The notes beneath the pieces are model-generated. The model was not told the DNA's origin. It ran no database searches and was given only the letters and a program-made list of their open reading frames with translations. From positions 114,071 through 154,788 of the forward strand of contig BEXV01000655.1 of assembly GCA_003118195.1 (NCBI GenBank): a stretch of 40,718 bases of DNA. Direction: 5' to 3'. This DNA comes from Hemicentrotus pulcherrimus (lineage: Eukaryota > Echinodermata > Echinoidea > Camarodonta > Strongylocentrotidae). Positions 1-10,540 of this stretch are shown in pieces (position 1 is the first letter of the stretch; the number at the start of each line of letters is the position of its first letter). Both the position numbers and the translations under genes were made by a program.

Positions 1-101
1 TTCCCCAAAGTGAAATCAGTTCCAGAATTATTTTTTTCTTCTCCCTTTCTAAAATTATTTTTCCAACAAACTGGTAAGCAGGCATAAAAGTGCTTGATCT
101 T

Positions 102-684
102 TTAAATTTCATTTACTTCAACACCTAAATCGATAAAATGCCTGTCACATTTTTTTTTCAGAATATGTTTTAATTTGTAAATTCCTTTGTCATACAACCT
201 CTTATCGTATATACAACTTCCTCTATATCGAATAAGTTTATTATTAAAAATTACCACATCACCAATGTCTATACTCCTTATATGTCTCGTATTCACCCAA
301 TATTCTAATAAATCCATATAAAATTGTGGGGCTGTCACTTTTAATTAACTTGATATATAGTCACATGAAAATATCAAATCTCCACCCACGTGTTCAGTGA
401 CAAAGTTAAAATATTGTCATGTCTTCATCTTTGTTTAAAAGTTTTTGAATTCACATAATTCGCTGCGATTTAACTTGTGCAGAAAAATTTAACATCTTTA
501 ACCCCCCTTGGCTATAGTCTAAAAACATGATGTTTCTATTGATTTCATCTGTTTTTTCCATTCCATATGAAATCAAAGTTGATTCATCCAGTGAATCATA
601 AACCCATTTTGGAACAGGAGTAAGTGACGCCCGATGAAGGACTTTACAATAAATGTGCACCTTCAATAGTTGAATCTTACCCAT
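102..684 (-). pseudogene. LINE ORF2 C-terminal region, broken
   Basis: Two open pieces contain LLKVHIYCKVLHRASLTPVP, DYSQGGLKMLNF and WVNTRHIRSIDIGDVVIFNN. Order and spacing match the region after the RT in L1/Tx1 ORF2, where GGL and W motifs are typical. The frame changes between pieces and the sequence runs on toward the left edge. Confidence 0.75.
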
Positions 685-893
685 AAGTGTTAAATTTTGC
701 TTCCAAAAATTTAAAAGTGTTTTTATTTTACTTAAGATTTCTTTTTAATTTAGATCTTCTTTCTTGTGCTCATCGAGGGAGAAGAAAATCCTTAAAACCT
801 TAAGAAAGTCAACTATTTCGCCAAAAGCAAAATCACAATCTAAACGTTGACATAAACCTAACCTTGATATTTTAGTCTTGTCGTTGTTTATTT

Positions 894-1912
894 TCAGTCC
901 AGAATTTTTTTTCCGAAATCTGCAAATAATAATTTTAACCTATTAATTGATTTTTTATTGCGAACAAAAATTGTCATATCATCTGCATAAAGTACTAGTT
1001 TAGTTTCCTTATCTCCAAAATTAATTCCGTCCACCAATTTATCTATTCGTAATTTATGTGCCATTACTTCAATAGACAAGATAAAGAGGTATGGAGAAAG
1101 AGGGTCTCCCTGTCTTACTCCCCTTTCTACTTTGAAATAACCAGTTGACCTTCCTTCATTTAATACACAACTTAGAATGTTTGTGTATAAAAACTTTAAC
1201 CCACCTTTGAAAGGATGGACCGAAACCAAATGACGACAGAACTTTTTGAAGAAATTGATGTGAAATTGAGTCAAAAGCTTTTTCAAAGTCTACAGCTAAC
1301 AAAAAAACAGATAAATTGTAACGGGATGTATGAAAAATAATATCATCTATAATGCGAATGGCCTCACCAATATTCCTCCCTTTCATGTAGCCCACCTGAT
1401 CTCCCATAATGATCTCATTTAATACTTTCTTGATTCGCTTAGCCAAAATTTTTGTTAAGATTTTATAATCAACTTTAAGAAGGGAAATGGGTCTATAATA
1501 TTTCAGTGAAAAGGGATCTTTTCCTTCTTTATCGATTAACGTAATTACAGCTTGTTTTTGAGACGATGTTAATTCTCCTAATCTATATGCTTCATTCAAG
1601 GCATCTTTAACTAAATCTCCAATATCCGGCCAAAAGGTACAATAAAATTCTGAAGAAAAACCGTCATTTCCAGGTGATTTGTTCTGTTTTAATTCTTTTA
1701 AGATTTCTAGGCATTCTTTATTACTTATAGAGACCCTTCACAGTATTCTCGAGATTTTCAGTCAATTTCGGTAAACCTTGAAAGAAACTATAATAACAAT
1801 TATCCGAGCACTCGTACTCTACTTTACTGTACAACATGCTGTAAAACTTCCGGATTTCTTCAGTTATCCTTTTTTCATCGCAGCAAATAGCACCATCTGA
1901 GGTTTAAATTTT
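894..1912 (-). pseudogene. LINE reverse transcriptase, broken
   Basis: RT motifs 0-5 can be followed across at least three frames: a LKELKQNKSPGNDGFSSEFY-like start near 1660-1710, then DKEGKDPFSLKYYRPISLLK, AVDFEKAFDSISHQFLQKVL, VRQGDPLSPYLFILSIEV and LVLYADDMTIFV. All catalytic Asp residues are kept (F-D and Y-A-D-D), but single-base indels and stops break the frame. It could not make a full protein. Confidence 0.85.
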
Positions 1913-3121
1913 TTAAATAGTACTCTTTCTTTTGTTATTTTGCATTAATTGATTGAAATAACGCGAATCCCTTTCTCCGCTTTCGTACCACGAGGCTCGT
2001 GATCGAATCCTAATTCCTTCATTTACATAGCTATAAACTTCCTTTAATTTCTTTTTTGTATTTTCCAATTTTTCTAAAATATCTGCATTAGTGCTTTCCG
2101 TCAATTGTTGTTCTAAACATTGTATTTCTTTTTCTAAATCTGTTCTTATTGTTCTTCTTTGATCAGCCAATTTTTTTGAAAATTTTTGTGTAAAGCTCCG
2201 AATTTTCATTTTTAAAAAATCCCATAATAACCTTTTGTCTTTTATTTCATTTTGTAGTTCGTTTTTTAATTGACAAATTTTCTTTTTTAACTCTCTAACA
2301 TAATCTTCATTTTCACATAAACTATTATTGAATTTCCAATATGACCCTTTTCTTCCATTCGTTTTATTGACTGTTTTGTCAAATAAACGTAAAAATATTG
2401 AATGATGATCAGGGGCAACAGATGGAATTATATCGCACTTCATAACCATTTCCTCTAGACATTCCGATATTATCCAGTAATCTAGTCTACTTTGCATAAA
2501 GGGATTGTTTTGCATATAAGTGAATTGCCTTTTTAAAGAATGCCTACATCTCCAAATATCCAAAAGCTGCAAATCTTCCATGAATTTTTCAAATTCTCGA
2601 TTAAATCTTTTCGAAATCCTGTTTGAAGATTTCCCGTTATAATCAAATTCAATGTCCCTAATCATGTTAAAATCACCACCTATTATAACCGGGTAGTTAT
2701 CTTTATTTAACTTAGCCAAATTATTGCGTAATTTTCGAAGAAATTGCAATTGATCACTTTCAAAATTTCTTGTTGGAAAATACACATTGCCTAAAATCAA
2801 CCTAACACCTTGAAACTTACAGTCTATAAGAATATATCTACCCTCACTGTCTTTTAAGACTTGCAATATCTCAATATCTATCCCCGGCGCCATCAAAACG
2901 AGAACTCCTTTACTATGATTAGAACCATGACTAAAATAACTGGAACCTTCCCACATTGAAGCCCACCTGTCCTCACAATCGCTAGTACTAAATGTTTCTT
3001 GTAGGAAAACAATGTCCGCCCTTTTATCTTTACACCAGAAAAATATGCGTTCCCTTTTATCTCTGTCCCTGATCCCTTTCACGTTGAGGGAGAACAATTT
3101 ACAATTAATCAGAACATCCAT
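1913..3121 (-). CDS. LINE AP-like endonuclease ORF (402 codons)
   Basis: One uninterrupted ORF begins MDVLINCKLFSLNVKGIRD. Endonuclease motifs in order are LNVKG (Asn), VFLQET (catalytic Glu), VIIGGDFN (Asp/Asn), SRLDYWIIS and VAPDHHSIFL (terminal Asp-His). The second half is a coiled-coil-prone Lys/Glu region that leads to the RT. In this family the enzyme nicks target DNA to prime reverse transcription. The frame is lost just before the RT, so only this segment remains open. Confidence 0.85.
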   Translation of the reverse strand: MDVLINCKLFSLNVKGIRDRDKRERIFFWCKDKRADIVFLQETFSTSDCEDRWASMWEGSSYFSHGSNHSKGVLVLMAPGIDIEILQVLKDSEGRYILIDCKFQGVRLILGNVYFPTRNFESDQLQFLRKLRNNLAKLNKDNYPVIIGGDFNMIRDIEFDYNGKSSNRISKRFNREFEKFMEDLQLLDIWRCRHSLKRQFTYMQNNPFMQSRLDYWIISECLEEMVMKCDIIPSVAPDHHSIFLRLFDKTVNKTNGRKGSYWKFNNSLCENEDYVRELKKKICQLKNELQNEIKDKRLLWDFLKMKIRSFTQKFSKKLADQRRTIRTDLEKEIQCLEQQLTESTNADILEKLENTKKKLKEVYSYVNEGIRIRSRASWYESGERDSRYFNQLMQNNKRKSTI

Positions 3122-3406
3122 TACCTATCACACACAAGAAAATTAACCCAGTCCCAGAGCCAATCCTCCACCTTAAGGGACCCCACGAAAGGTAAGTACG
3201 AAACCCCGTCATCTGGGAAAGAAACTGATACACGTAAGGCATGCAGTATTGCAGCTCCCCCGCCCCACCCCTCCCACTCTAAAAATTTCTATTCAAAGAT
3301 AACATTCCTGAAAATAAAGCTATAAAGGATTATGTACCCTCTCCACATTGAAGGTGCTATAATAGCCCGACTCACCGAATACACAAAAATAATGCTTCCA
3401 TGCAAT

Positions 3407-3437
<31 letters not shown>

Positions 3438-4330
3438 ACATGTCATGTACAGCAATCTTTGAAGGCTCTTGAATCTAAATAAGTATTCAGAAGTAAATTA
3501 CGTTTCAATAATCAACATATAAAAAAGGAACGTCCTTAATAATCACAGGGTTGTAAACCAGTATCTTTCCATATAATAGCTTAACTACCAAGTAAATACC
3601 TCCATGAAAAACATGCAGCTGGTAAGTACACCTGGGAACTACCAATGTATTTAAACATGGAGATATAAGTATATCTCCATGATTTAAATTTGGATTTAGG
3701 ATAAGAATTATCCACCTAACCTTCTACTATGCGCCCTTTTCACTCTGTTTATTTTCATCTTTCTTAGTCACACAGAAAAGAAATGCTTGACAATCTATTC
3801 ATTTGAGGCTTTTGAAGCAACTGGAATTTCAATTTCACCAATTGAAGGAGTGTTCTAAGAATATTAAATTTCACAGATAAACAAAAAGATAACATTCTTG
3901 AGACGCATGTAGTTTTAAGCTTAAATACTTCTCAAACAAAGGAAATTTGACTTGGCAACAGCCCTAAAAAAAGCAATTACATTTGACTAAGAATAAGAGT
4001 TATCCCATTTACATTTCAATGCTCTCCGAAACTACATCTTTTCTTTTCTTATTAAAGAGTGATATATTTCATCTAACAAACAGTCTCACAATAGAAACTA
4101 CAGACCCTTGGAATGTGCATGCATATCTTGCAGGTGCCTGCCTTAAATGTAGCCTCAAATACACTATTGGTTCCTAAATAAATTCAACCAAAACTGTAAT
4201 ATGTCATGTACAGCAATCTTTGAAGGCTCTTAAATCTATTGATAACAAATTGATTAAGTATTCAGAAACAAATTGCGTTTCAATAATCATAATAGACATA
4301 TAAAAAGGGAACATCCCTAATAATCACAGT
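3438..4330. repeat. direct duplication, copies at 3438-3550 and 4199-4330
   Basis: Both copies contain ATGTCATGTACAGCAATC, TTTGAAGGCTCTT, AAGTATTCAGAA and a shared end AATAATCACAG. The second has a short insertion. Weak similarity continues upstream of each copy (AGGTGC and AATACAC), so the duplicated unit may be close to 760 bp. It could be tandem LINE promoter monomers or an old tandem duplication. Confidence 0.65.
3656..3681. repeat. palindrome, 12-bp arms
   Basis: CATGGAGATATA and its exact reverse complement are separated by AG. The flanks (ATTTAAA on both sides) extend the symmetry with one bulged base. It may be the tip of a foldback repeat; no function is evident. Confidence 0.7.
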
Positions 4331-5232
4331 ATACCGATCTTAAGAGTCATAGAGATTGATCTATACCGTTCTGAGACGATATCAACGTTATCTATCTAGA
4401 ATAAACCATATTGTAACAACCATTTTATGGAAAGGATTGTATTCTAACTTTATGGGCAACAATGCGTATTATAACTTATTTCCGTTGTTATGAAAGAAAT
4501 ACAGACAAACAAATGATGATAAAAAAATTACAAATACAAACGTAATTGGACTGTTCTGATGTCATATATTGAAAGAAGATTGACGATGTCAACGCCTGTA
4601 TTCAAGGAAACGAATAGGGATGACGGAAATCCTACACTGTTGGGATAAACTTTGATTTGGGATGTAAATTAATGCGGGTAGTCGTAACTCTTGTTAAAAT
4701 GTTTAAAAAGAACGATGAACTTACAATTTATGGCGTTCCTCTGCAAATGATAAAGCTCGTTTTATATCAGATCTTCAAAGCAATAATGTGGATGGAGCGT
4801 TACCGTCTGCACTAAGGAACGATGATTGAATGAGCAATGCACCAACAATACCAACCATCCACCAATTAACACGAGCTGTTCTTTTTGCCGCCGCCACCTC
4901 CCCAGAGAGTGGTGCCGGTGTGATTAAAAGCTCACCTGCAATTTTATTATCAATCATATTTGCAGAAGACACTAACATATTTTTTTATCTTATCGTGACT
5001 CACAACTTTTATTAGATACTGTATGAACTTACTTTAGTTTATGAAAGGATCCAGGCAAACAAATTCTCCTTGAATATTCACAAAGCCAATTACACCGTTA
5101 TTTAGCAATATTATTGAATCACATCCAGGTGAAGTCTTCATCAATGGAGCAGCCCTTCACTGTGTTCAATTTACAAAAAAATTTGGAATATGCATTGACA
5201 ACAAATTATCGTCGAAAACACACATCGATGCT

Positions 5233-6888
5233 TTGCCGACTTGTTTCGCAAAATATTGGTGTTATAAACGAATAATGTGTTTTAATCCCGTTCTAGAATA
5301 TCTAAAGGAACAGCAGGATCATTTCGGATACAAATGGGGAGACAGGAAAATAATAACGACACCCTACGCGGACGACTTTAATCTGATAACGGGGAACAAA
5401 CTACAACACCAAAAACTCATGAATGGCATCAACGATCGATTGAAAAGTATGGGCTTGACATTGAAACCGAGAAAGTGTTCATCTTTGTCTTTGACGAGTG
5501 GTAAACCAAATATTGTAGACTTTAGTATCGGAAACGATGTAATATCCTCAGTCCACGGACATCCAGTTAAATTTTTAGGATCACTCATCACATTCTCGAT
5601 GAAAACTTCTGAAATCTTCGAATACTTGAAAGGAAAAATAGAATCCACTCTCGAAAATATTAATAAGTGTAACATTCGAAACGAATATAAAGTATGTATA
5701 CTCACTAGATATGCACTCCCGTCTCTCCGTTACATGCTTACCGTTCATGATGTCCATGCAACGCATCTGAAATCTCTTGATATAATATTAGATAGGTATA
5801 TTAAGATATGGTTAGGAATACCGTCACGTGGTGCCAATATTGCTGTGGTCCACGATCCTGATGGCTTGAACATACCTTCCATTTCGGACCTTTACCGAAC
5901 CTGTCACTGTCTGGCTTACAGTAGATCTAGGGTCAAAGGCGATAATGCTGTAAATCACGCCCTTGACCGAAGACTAGAGAGGGAAAGGGGATGGTCACGA
6001 CAAACGTCGGTCACTTTGGAAGCACATGAAATTCACTCAAAAATATCAGACCCTGTAAGCTGGAACCAGACAAAAACTGTGATTAAGAAATCAGTTCAAG
6101 ATGTATGTAGAGAAAATTGGAAAAGAGTGATCGAACCTTTACTTGTACAGGGAGAATTCATGAAAGTCGTTCATATGGAAAATACTGATGTAACCTGGAA
6201 GTCGATTATTTATAACTTACCTCAGAGTGTAATGAAGTTTAGTGTCAATGCAGCAATAGACAGTCTTCCTACTAACAAAAACCTGTACCGGTGGGGAAAA
6301 AGAATCTCTGACAAATGTAACCTATGTAATTGTACTGGCACTCTGCATCATGTTCTTAATAATTGTGAAAGAATGCTCGACCGATATACCTGGCGCCACA
6401 ACAACATACTACGCATCATGCTCAAACACATTAAAAACACTTCAAACAATTCCACCAAAGTATATGCAGACATAGAAGGAGAAAGCATCAATGGGGGCAC
6501 CATACCACCAAACATAATAAGTACCCAACACAAACCAGACATCTGCCACATTGACAACAAAAATAAGGACATTACCATCATCGAACTCACAGTCCCCTTC
6601 GAAACAAACATTGACAAAGCACATCAACGAAAACAAGACAAATACGCAAGACTCACACACGACATATCATCAACAGGGTGGAAGAGCAAACTAATCTGTC
6701 TTGAAATCGGTTCACGTGGACTCATAACCCCACAAAATAAATACCGCCTCAAAGAAATCCTCAAAATCACTAACTCAACTAGGTACCCGGAATCCAGAGA
6801 CGAAATATTGAAGACCGTTCTTTTTAGTTCTTATGTAATATTCCAGGGTAGACGTGAGCCAGCATGGCAATTTGATCAATACCTTTAA
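5233..6888 (+). CDS. RT plus CCHC plus REL-type endonuclease ORF (partial)
   Basis: An uninterrupted frame of 551 codons whose first 14 or so residues come from the flanking jockey-like LINE. True element protein begins near CFNPVLEYLK. It shows the RT active site TTPYADDFNLI, the post-YADD segment LTLKPRKCSSLSL and HPVKFLGSLI, the knuckle CNLCNCTGTLHHVLNNC, then KPDICHI, IIELTVPFE and HQRKQDKYARL. The last three are the PD-(D/E)xK-like endonuclease of R2-group LINEs. In these elements this enzyme cuts the target. No stop interrupts it, so the copy is fairly young, but the RT lacks its N-terminal motifs. Confidence 0.85.
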   Translation: MPTCFAKYWCYKRIMCFNPVLEYLKEQQDHFGYKWGDRKIITTPYADDFNLITGNKLQHQKLMNGINDRLKSMGLTLKPRKCSSLSLTSGKPNIVDFSIGNDVISSVHGHPVKFLGSLITFSMKTSEIFEYLKGKIESTLENINKCNIRNEYKVCILTRYALPSLRYMLTVHDVHATHLKSLDIILDRYIKIWLGIPSRGANIAVVHDPDGLNIPSISDLYRTCHCLAYSRSRVKGDNAVNHALDRRLERERGWSRQTSVTLEAHEIHSKISDPVSWNQTKTVIKKSVQDVCRENWKRVIEPLLVQGEFMKVVHMENTDVTWKSIIYNLPQSVMKFSVNAAIDSLPTNKNLYRWGKRISDKCNLCNCTGTLHHVLNNCERMLDRYTWRHNNILRIMLKHIKNTSNNSTKVYADIEGESINGGTIPPNIISTQHKPDICHIDNKNKDITIIELTVPFETNIDKAHQRKQDKYARLTHDISSTGWKSKLICLEIGSRGLITPQNKYRLKEILKITNSTRYPESRDEILKTVLFSSYVIFQGRREPAWQFDQYL

Positions 6889-7320
6889 TTTATCAATCTC
6901 ATTTTTCATCATTTCCTGTTTATCAATGAACTTGTAACCATTCTGTACCAAAATGACAATATCTACCGTAATTCGCAATTTATCTCGATTCAATTATACA
7001 CTATTAATTTATGTATCATGTATGGGGATCTTTCCTTCCCCATAATAATGTTGCAATCTTCTTCATTTACCCTGTCCTGTACTATACCACTTCTGTTTTC
7101 CTCTCCTTTTCTCCTTTTCTCCTTTCCACATATTCCTTTTCCCTTTCCCTCTATCCCGGTGCTCCTTGTTATCACATATATTATTACACTGTGACTTGTA
7201 TTCCTATTGTTAATGTACTTTGCTATTGTATATATTTTTCATTATAACCTGCCGCCTAACCCACTGGATTGACGGGCCTGGTTTTTGTGTGTCTACATGA
7301 TCTTTAATAAAGACTTGATT
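5276..7320 (+). mobile_element. R2/NeSL/HERO-type LINE, 5'-truncated, nested insertion
   Basis: The element starts inside the RT (CFNPVLEYLK) and runs through RT, zinc knuckle and restriction-like endonuclease to a 3' UTR of about 430 bp ending TTTAATAAAGACTTGATTT without a poly-A tail. 5' truncation is normal for target-primed integration. On both sides lies one jockey-like LINE, which marks the left boundary near 5275 and the right boundary near 7320. Clade within the R2 superclade is not certain. Confidence 0.85.
6889..7320 (+). other. 3' UTR of the R2/HERO-type LINE
   Basis: AT- and pyrimidine-rich non-coding DNA follows the stop. It includes a C/T-rich tract (7085-7150) and a short motif CCTAACCCACTGGATTGACG near the end, then AATAAAG. 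The 3' UTR of such elements is what their RT recognises. The boundary near 7320 is set by resumption of jockey-like coding sequence. Confidence 0.6.
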
Positions 7321-7644
7321 TACTACAATTTCATAACAAAATAATTATATCTTTACTCGACCCTAATACTGATGTACTTTATACATCATTGAATTCTTAC
7401 TTGGGGCAATTCAAACACCACATATATTGATAGAATACTTCTCTCACAGAAAGGTGTACTCCGAGTGATAAATAATGCTATTGTTTAAAATAATTATTTA
7501 AAACTATTGCTCACATAATAATTATAATTGCTTTTATAGCGTCTAACAATATTAGAAGTCTCTTAGCACTTTTCAATAATGCAGCATAATTACCATGGCT
7601 TTAATAGCGCAGCTGTCACGCGTTCTGCATTTCAAGGAATTAAT

Positions 7645-7745
7645 TCCTACTAGGTCCTACTAGGCAAATGTAGATCAATGTCTTGCGAAACGACATTAGT
7701 GCCGCGGTGGGACTCGAACCGCGGACCTTGTGATCGACACTGACC
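7645..7745 (-). mobile_element. tRNA-derived SINE, partial
   Basis: Contains GGCAAATGTAGATCAATGTC, CTTGCGAAACGACATTAG and GCGGTGGGACTCGAACCGCG. On the minus strand the last reads as a tRNA B box (GGTTCGAGTCC). It stops before the A box, so it is truncated at the tRNA end. Four relatives occur in the window, all in the same orientation. Confidence 0.75.
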
Positions 7746-7894
7746 TTTTATATTTGAAAGACAGACTATTAAAAGTTAAAGAATATACCTTGCAAATCTC
7801 GGCACAGGCCTGTTCATGTTTCAGTTATCCCGCCGATAAATCCCATGAGCCTTAATTTAACTCTTTCCAAAAAATGACGCTATACAAACATATC

Positions 7895-8930
7895 AAACAC
7901 GACATGTAACACGTGCAAATTATCATCTTCCCGAACCATTTTTCGCCCTAAAAACAATTTCATACACATGACCAAACTACAGGAGCAACATTTATCCAAA
8001 TCCCAAACAGCTTTAAAAAAAAAACTGAGGCAGCTTCAACCAACATATTGCAAATACTGCAACTAACACTCAATTTCGAGTGGAGGCATGTTTGAGATTT
8101 TAAATTTTAAAAAGACAACAGAGTAAGACAATTTAATTTCAAACTGCTTCATAAAGTTTTACCCTACAATTAAAGATAATCTTTACAAGTGGAAAATTAC
8201 ATCTGATATGCGTTGTACATATTGTAATGAATCAGAATCGTTTATACACATTTTGCTATTAAAGATGTCGCCAAGTCGCAGTCTTTTGGCAAAAGGAATC
8301 ATCATCTGGTAACGAACTTGTTCCAAACAGATATTGAGTTGGGAGAAAAAAAAATCATAATCATTGGTTTCAACATTGGAGATGCGGAGTCTCTGCTCAT
8401 GAATGTACTAATTGTTTACTCACAATATGCAATTCATAAGATGTATACGCTTGATCATTTTAGAAGTAAATTCTTCAATGGTCACTCAATTTGGATGACT
8501 TTCAAAAGCGATTTTATGTTTTATGTCAATTGGCAATACAGAAACCAAGAAGAATTAATAAGTAATATCAAGATGAATCTTTCTTAGTTGAACCTTTAAT
8601 GGATGTCTATTCAGACCCTTGATCTTTCCCTTTCACTTTCTTTATGTTTCCTTTATTTTATTATATCAGTTTGTTGATTGCGTATATATATATATATAGA
8701 TATATATGTATTGTCATTAAATTCTTTATGCAATGTTGTTAACATGATATAAAGTAATAAAGTGCCTCGTATGAGGAAAAGAGAAAATAAAGACATGCAT
8801 TACGTGCAAAATATCGTCTTCCTCTAACCACTTTTCGCCCCGAAAAACATTTTCATACACATTACCAAACTTTAAATAGCTTTAAAAAAAAAAAACTGTG
8901 GCAGCTCCAACCAACATATCAAGCTGAATT
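7895..8930. repeat. diverged direct repeats (7895-8050 and 8793-8925) around a LINE tail
   Basis: Both copies share ACGTGCAAA, ATCTTCC, TTTTCGCCC, TTTCATACACAT, ACCAAACT, AGCTTTAAAAAAAAAA and CCAACCAACATAT-like ends. The first has about 20 extra bases. A LINE 3' region lies between them. They are much longer than an ordinary target-site duplication. Confidence 0.65.
8100..8600 (+). mobile_element. L1/Tx1-like LINE, ORF2 C-terminal tail
   Basis: Read with a few breaks: LHKVLPY, NLYKWKITSDMRCTYCNESE (a C-x2-C knuckle), then open from 8318: NLFQTDIELGEKKIIIIGFN to RNQEELISNIKMNLS. The CxxC followed by a hydrophobic IIxGF block and an xxYxxHKxxT region is the usual end of L1/Tx1-type ORF2. A terminal AATAAAG lies near 8757. 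The front of the element is missing. Confidence 0.7.
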
Positions 8931-9029
8931 TGTACATGTAATGCACAATTCTATTTCTTCCCGACTGTGACTCCCGACCTTGAACATCCTATTCTAAAAC
9001 TTCCTGTCCTATCTTCTAATTCTTCTTCT

Positions 9030-9270
9030 GACTCCCTTGGGAGCATTCCAGCCAGGCGTCATTTTTACATGCGCACATTTGCTAATCTAAGCACATTAAC
9101 TTTCGCATCCTACCGGGTATCCTACCGGGTACCCATTTTACACCTGGGTGGAGAGTGGCAAATGTAGATCAATGTCTTGCCAAAGGACACTAGTGCCGTG
9201 GTGAGACTCAAACCGCGGACCTTGTGATCCACAGTCTGCCGACATATCCACTCGTCCACGACACCTCTAC
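9030..9270 (-). mobile_element. tRNA-derived SINE
   Basis: Near full-length copy. On the plus strand it reads GGGAGCATTCCAGCCAGGCG, a duplicated TCCTACCGGGTA, GGTGGAGAGTGGCAAATGTA and AACCGCGGACCTTGTGATCC. The tRNA-like head is at the right end, so the SINE is transcribed on the minus strand. It shares its body with the copy at 34930-35170. Confidence 0.75.
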
Positions 9271-10540
9271 ATCCATCAGCCATATAATTTCATTGTTATT
9301 TATTTTGTTTTGCTGTATTCTTTGCTATACCTGATACTTCTTGTTTATTGTTCTGTATAGTTATTATAATTCTACCTGATTATGAATGATACTGTGTCAA
9401 AATTATTCTAATGAATTTAAACTCTACAAGATATGCTTTTTATCATGTTCCTTTTTTCAATTTTTCAATTATCTAGTGTAAATTCTATACATACTTATGC
9501 TGTGTAGATGTCTTTATTGTCCATGAATATAACGCTATGTTTTGTATTTGTTCTCCTGTGAAATAAACGTTAAAGCAAGAGCAACATGACGACCTTATGT
9601 AACCGCTCTATTTGATTGTCTTGTGAATTCACATATCTTAATTTCCCCTGAAAATTACGGTATAATAATAATGACAATAAAAAGAATTTGGATATATAAA
9701 GCGCTTATTACTGCATATCGTCGCTAAAGCGCTTTACAAATATTATGCACCCCCCCCCCCCCGGATGTTATCTCACCGGAACCACTCATCTCAACAGTCA
9801 GCAATTAGCTATCTGGATTTATATCGTTGTTATGTCTCTTTTCATGAAGAGGCATTAATCATGCTAATGAACAGTGTAATCATCATTAAGTTGATAGGCC
9901 ATTTCCTTCATGAAGACAAATTTAGTAATAAATATAATAATGATTAGAGTAATATTCAGAATTTCTAAAGCGCGTAATACATTAACGATGACTCCAAGAG
10001 CTTAAAGGTACTTTGTCCCATTTGCATTTTAATTTTGGCAATTACAAGAAGTGGGTTATTGGTGTAGACAAATGTTCATGTACCCTTCACAGCTCATTTT
10101 CTGTATGTTATTACCATAGAAAAAAGAAGTCAGTCAGTCACCCAATAGTGAGGTCTAGAACTACCTTTAACCGGCCTTGTTTTTTTTAATAGCCAGAATG
10201 CAAACTGCATAATCCATGCATTGTTTAGGTAGGAAGAGCAATACGTAGCAATACATAACGAATACTGTTTGCAATTCCCATTCTGACTATTAAGATACAA
10301 TTATTGGTAACAAGAAAATCAAATAATTCGAATTGAGGTACTTGACGAAGACGTGGGCCTATTCATTTACTTTGGTTACATTACGAAAATAGCCTTTTGC
10401 CAACGGACAAAGAGTCATTCCCAGGATTCTGACAACATAGGGCACACTTACGAGTATTTTTATTTTTTGGTCAGCCATTGGCATAATTTTTTTTATTTTT
10501 TTTTTATTAGTTACGATCAGGTGGAGTGTAGCGTAAATTG
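9271..10540. other. intergenic AT-rich DNA, no gene seen
   Basis: No supported coding sequence. There is a possible LINE-like 3' tail ending GTGAAATAAACG near 9565, a poly-C tract at 9750-9763, a short AAAGCGCTTTA-type repeat near 9690-9740, and T-rich runs near 10490. Nothing else stands out. Confidence 0.5.

Larger units (their letters stand above)
1..3121 (-). mobile_element. L1/Tx1-like LINE, decayed ORF2 running off the left edge
   Basis: In transcription order on the minus strand it shows an AP-type endonuclease, a reverse transcriptase and a C-terminal region, all recognisable but split by frameshifts and stops after the endonuclease. RT landmarks are YYRPISLLKVDYKILTKI, DQVGYMKGRNI, AVDFEKAFDS, RQGDPLSPYLFIL and LYADDM. 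The C-terminal portion continues to the window edge, so the element's 3' end lies outside. The endonuclease plus L1-type RT and the later Trp-rich tail fit the L1/Tx1 group. It is in reverse orientation and has no visible ORF1. Confidence 0.88.
3122..4950. other. non-coding stretch upstream of the LINE; direct duplication, no gene seen
   Basis: No coding signal is recognised on either strand. It holds a TA microsatellite (about 3410-3432), a near-perfect palindrome at 3656-3681 and a diverged direct duplication (3438-3550 and 4199-4330). Part may be 5' UTR of the minus-strand LINE whose endonuclease starts at 3121. No ORF1 is visible. Confidence 0.5.
4955..7480 (+). mobile_element. jockey-like LINE fragment split by a nested LINE
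   Basis: The left part (4955-5275), read with frameshifts, gives FAEDTNIFF, ANKFSLNIHKANYTV, then VQFTKKFGICIDNKLSSKTH-like and IGVINRIM segments. This is the jockey/CR1-type RT pattern FADDTNLF, ANKLSLN, TKFLGIxIDNKLSWxxHI. The right part (about 7345-7480) continues the same protein: LYSTLILMYF, TWGNSNTTYIDRILLSQKG. The R2-like element sits exactly between. Stops show that both parts are dead. Confidence 0.75.

Noticed and set aside
4775..4978. Minus-strand frame of 67 codons with a hydrophobic segment (WWMVGIVGALLIQSSF)
   Set aside because: No splice or start context, and it overlaps the plus-strand jockey-like fragment; no family recognised.
6348..6660. Met- and Val-rich minus-strand frames
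   Set aside because: Shadows of the R2/HERO-type coding frame on the plus strand.
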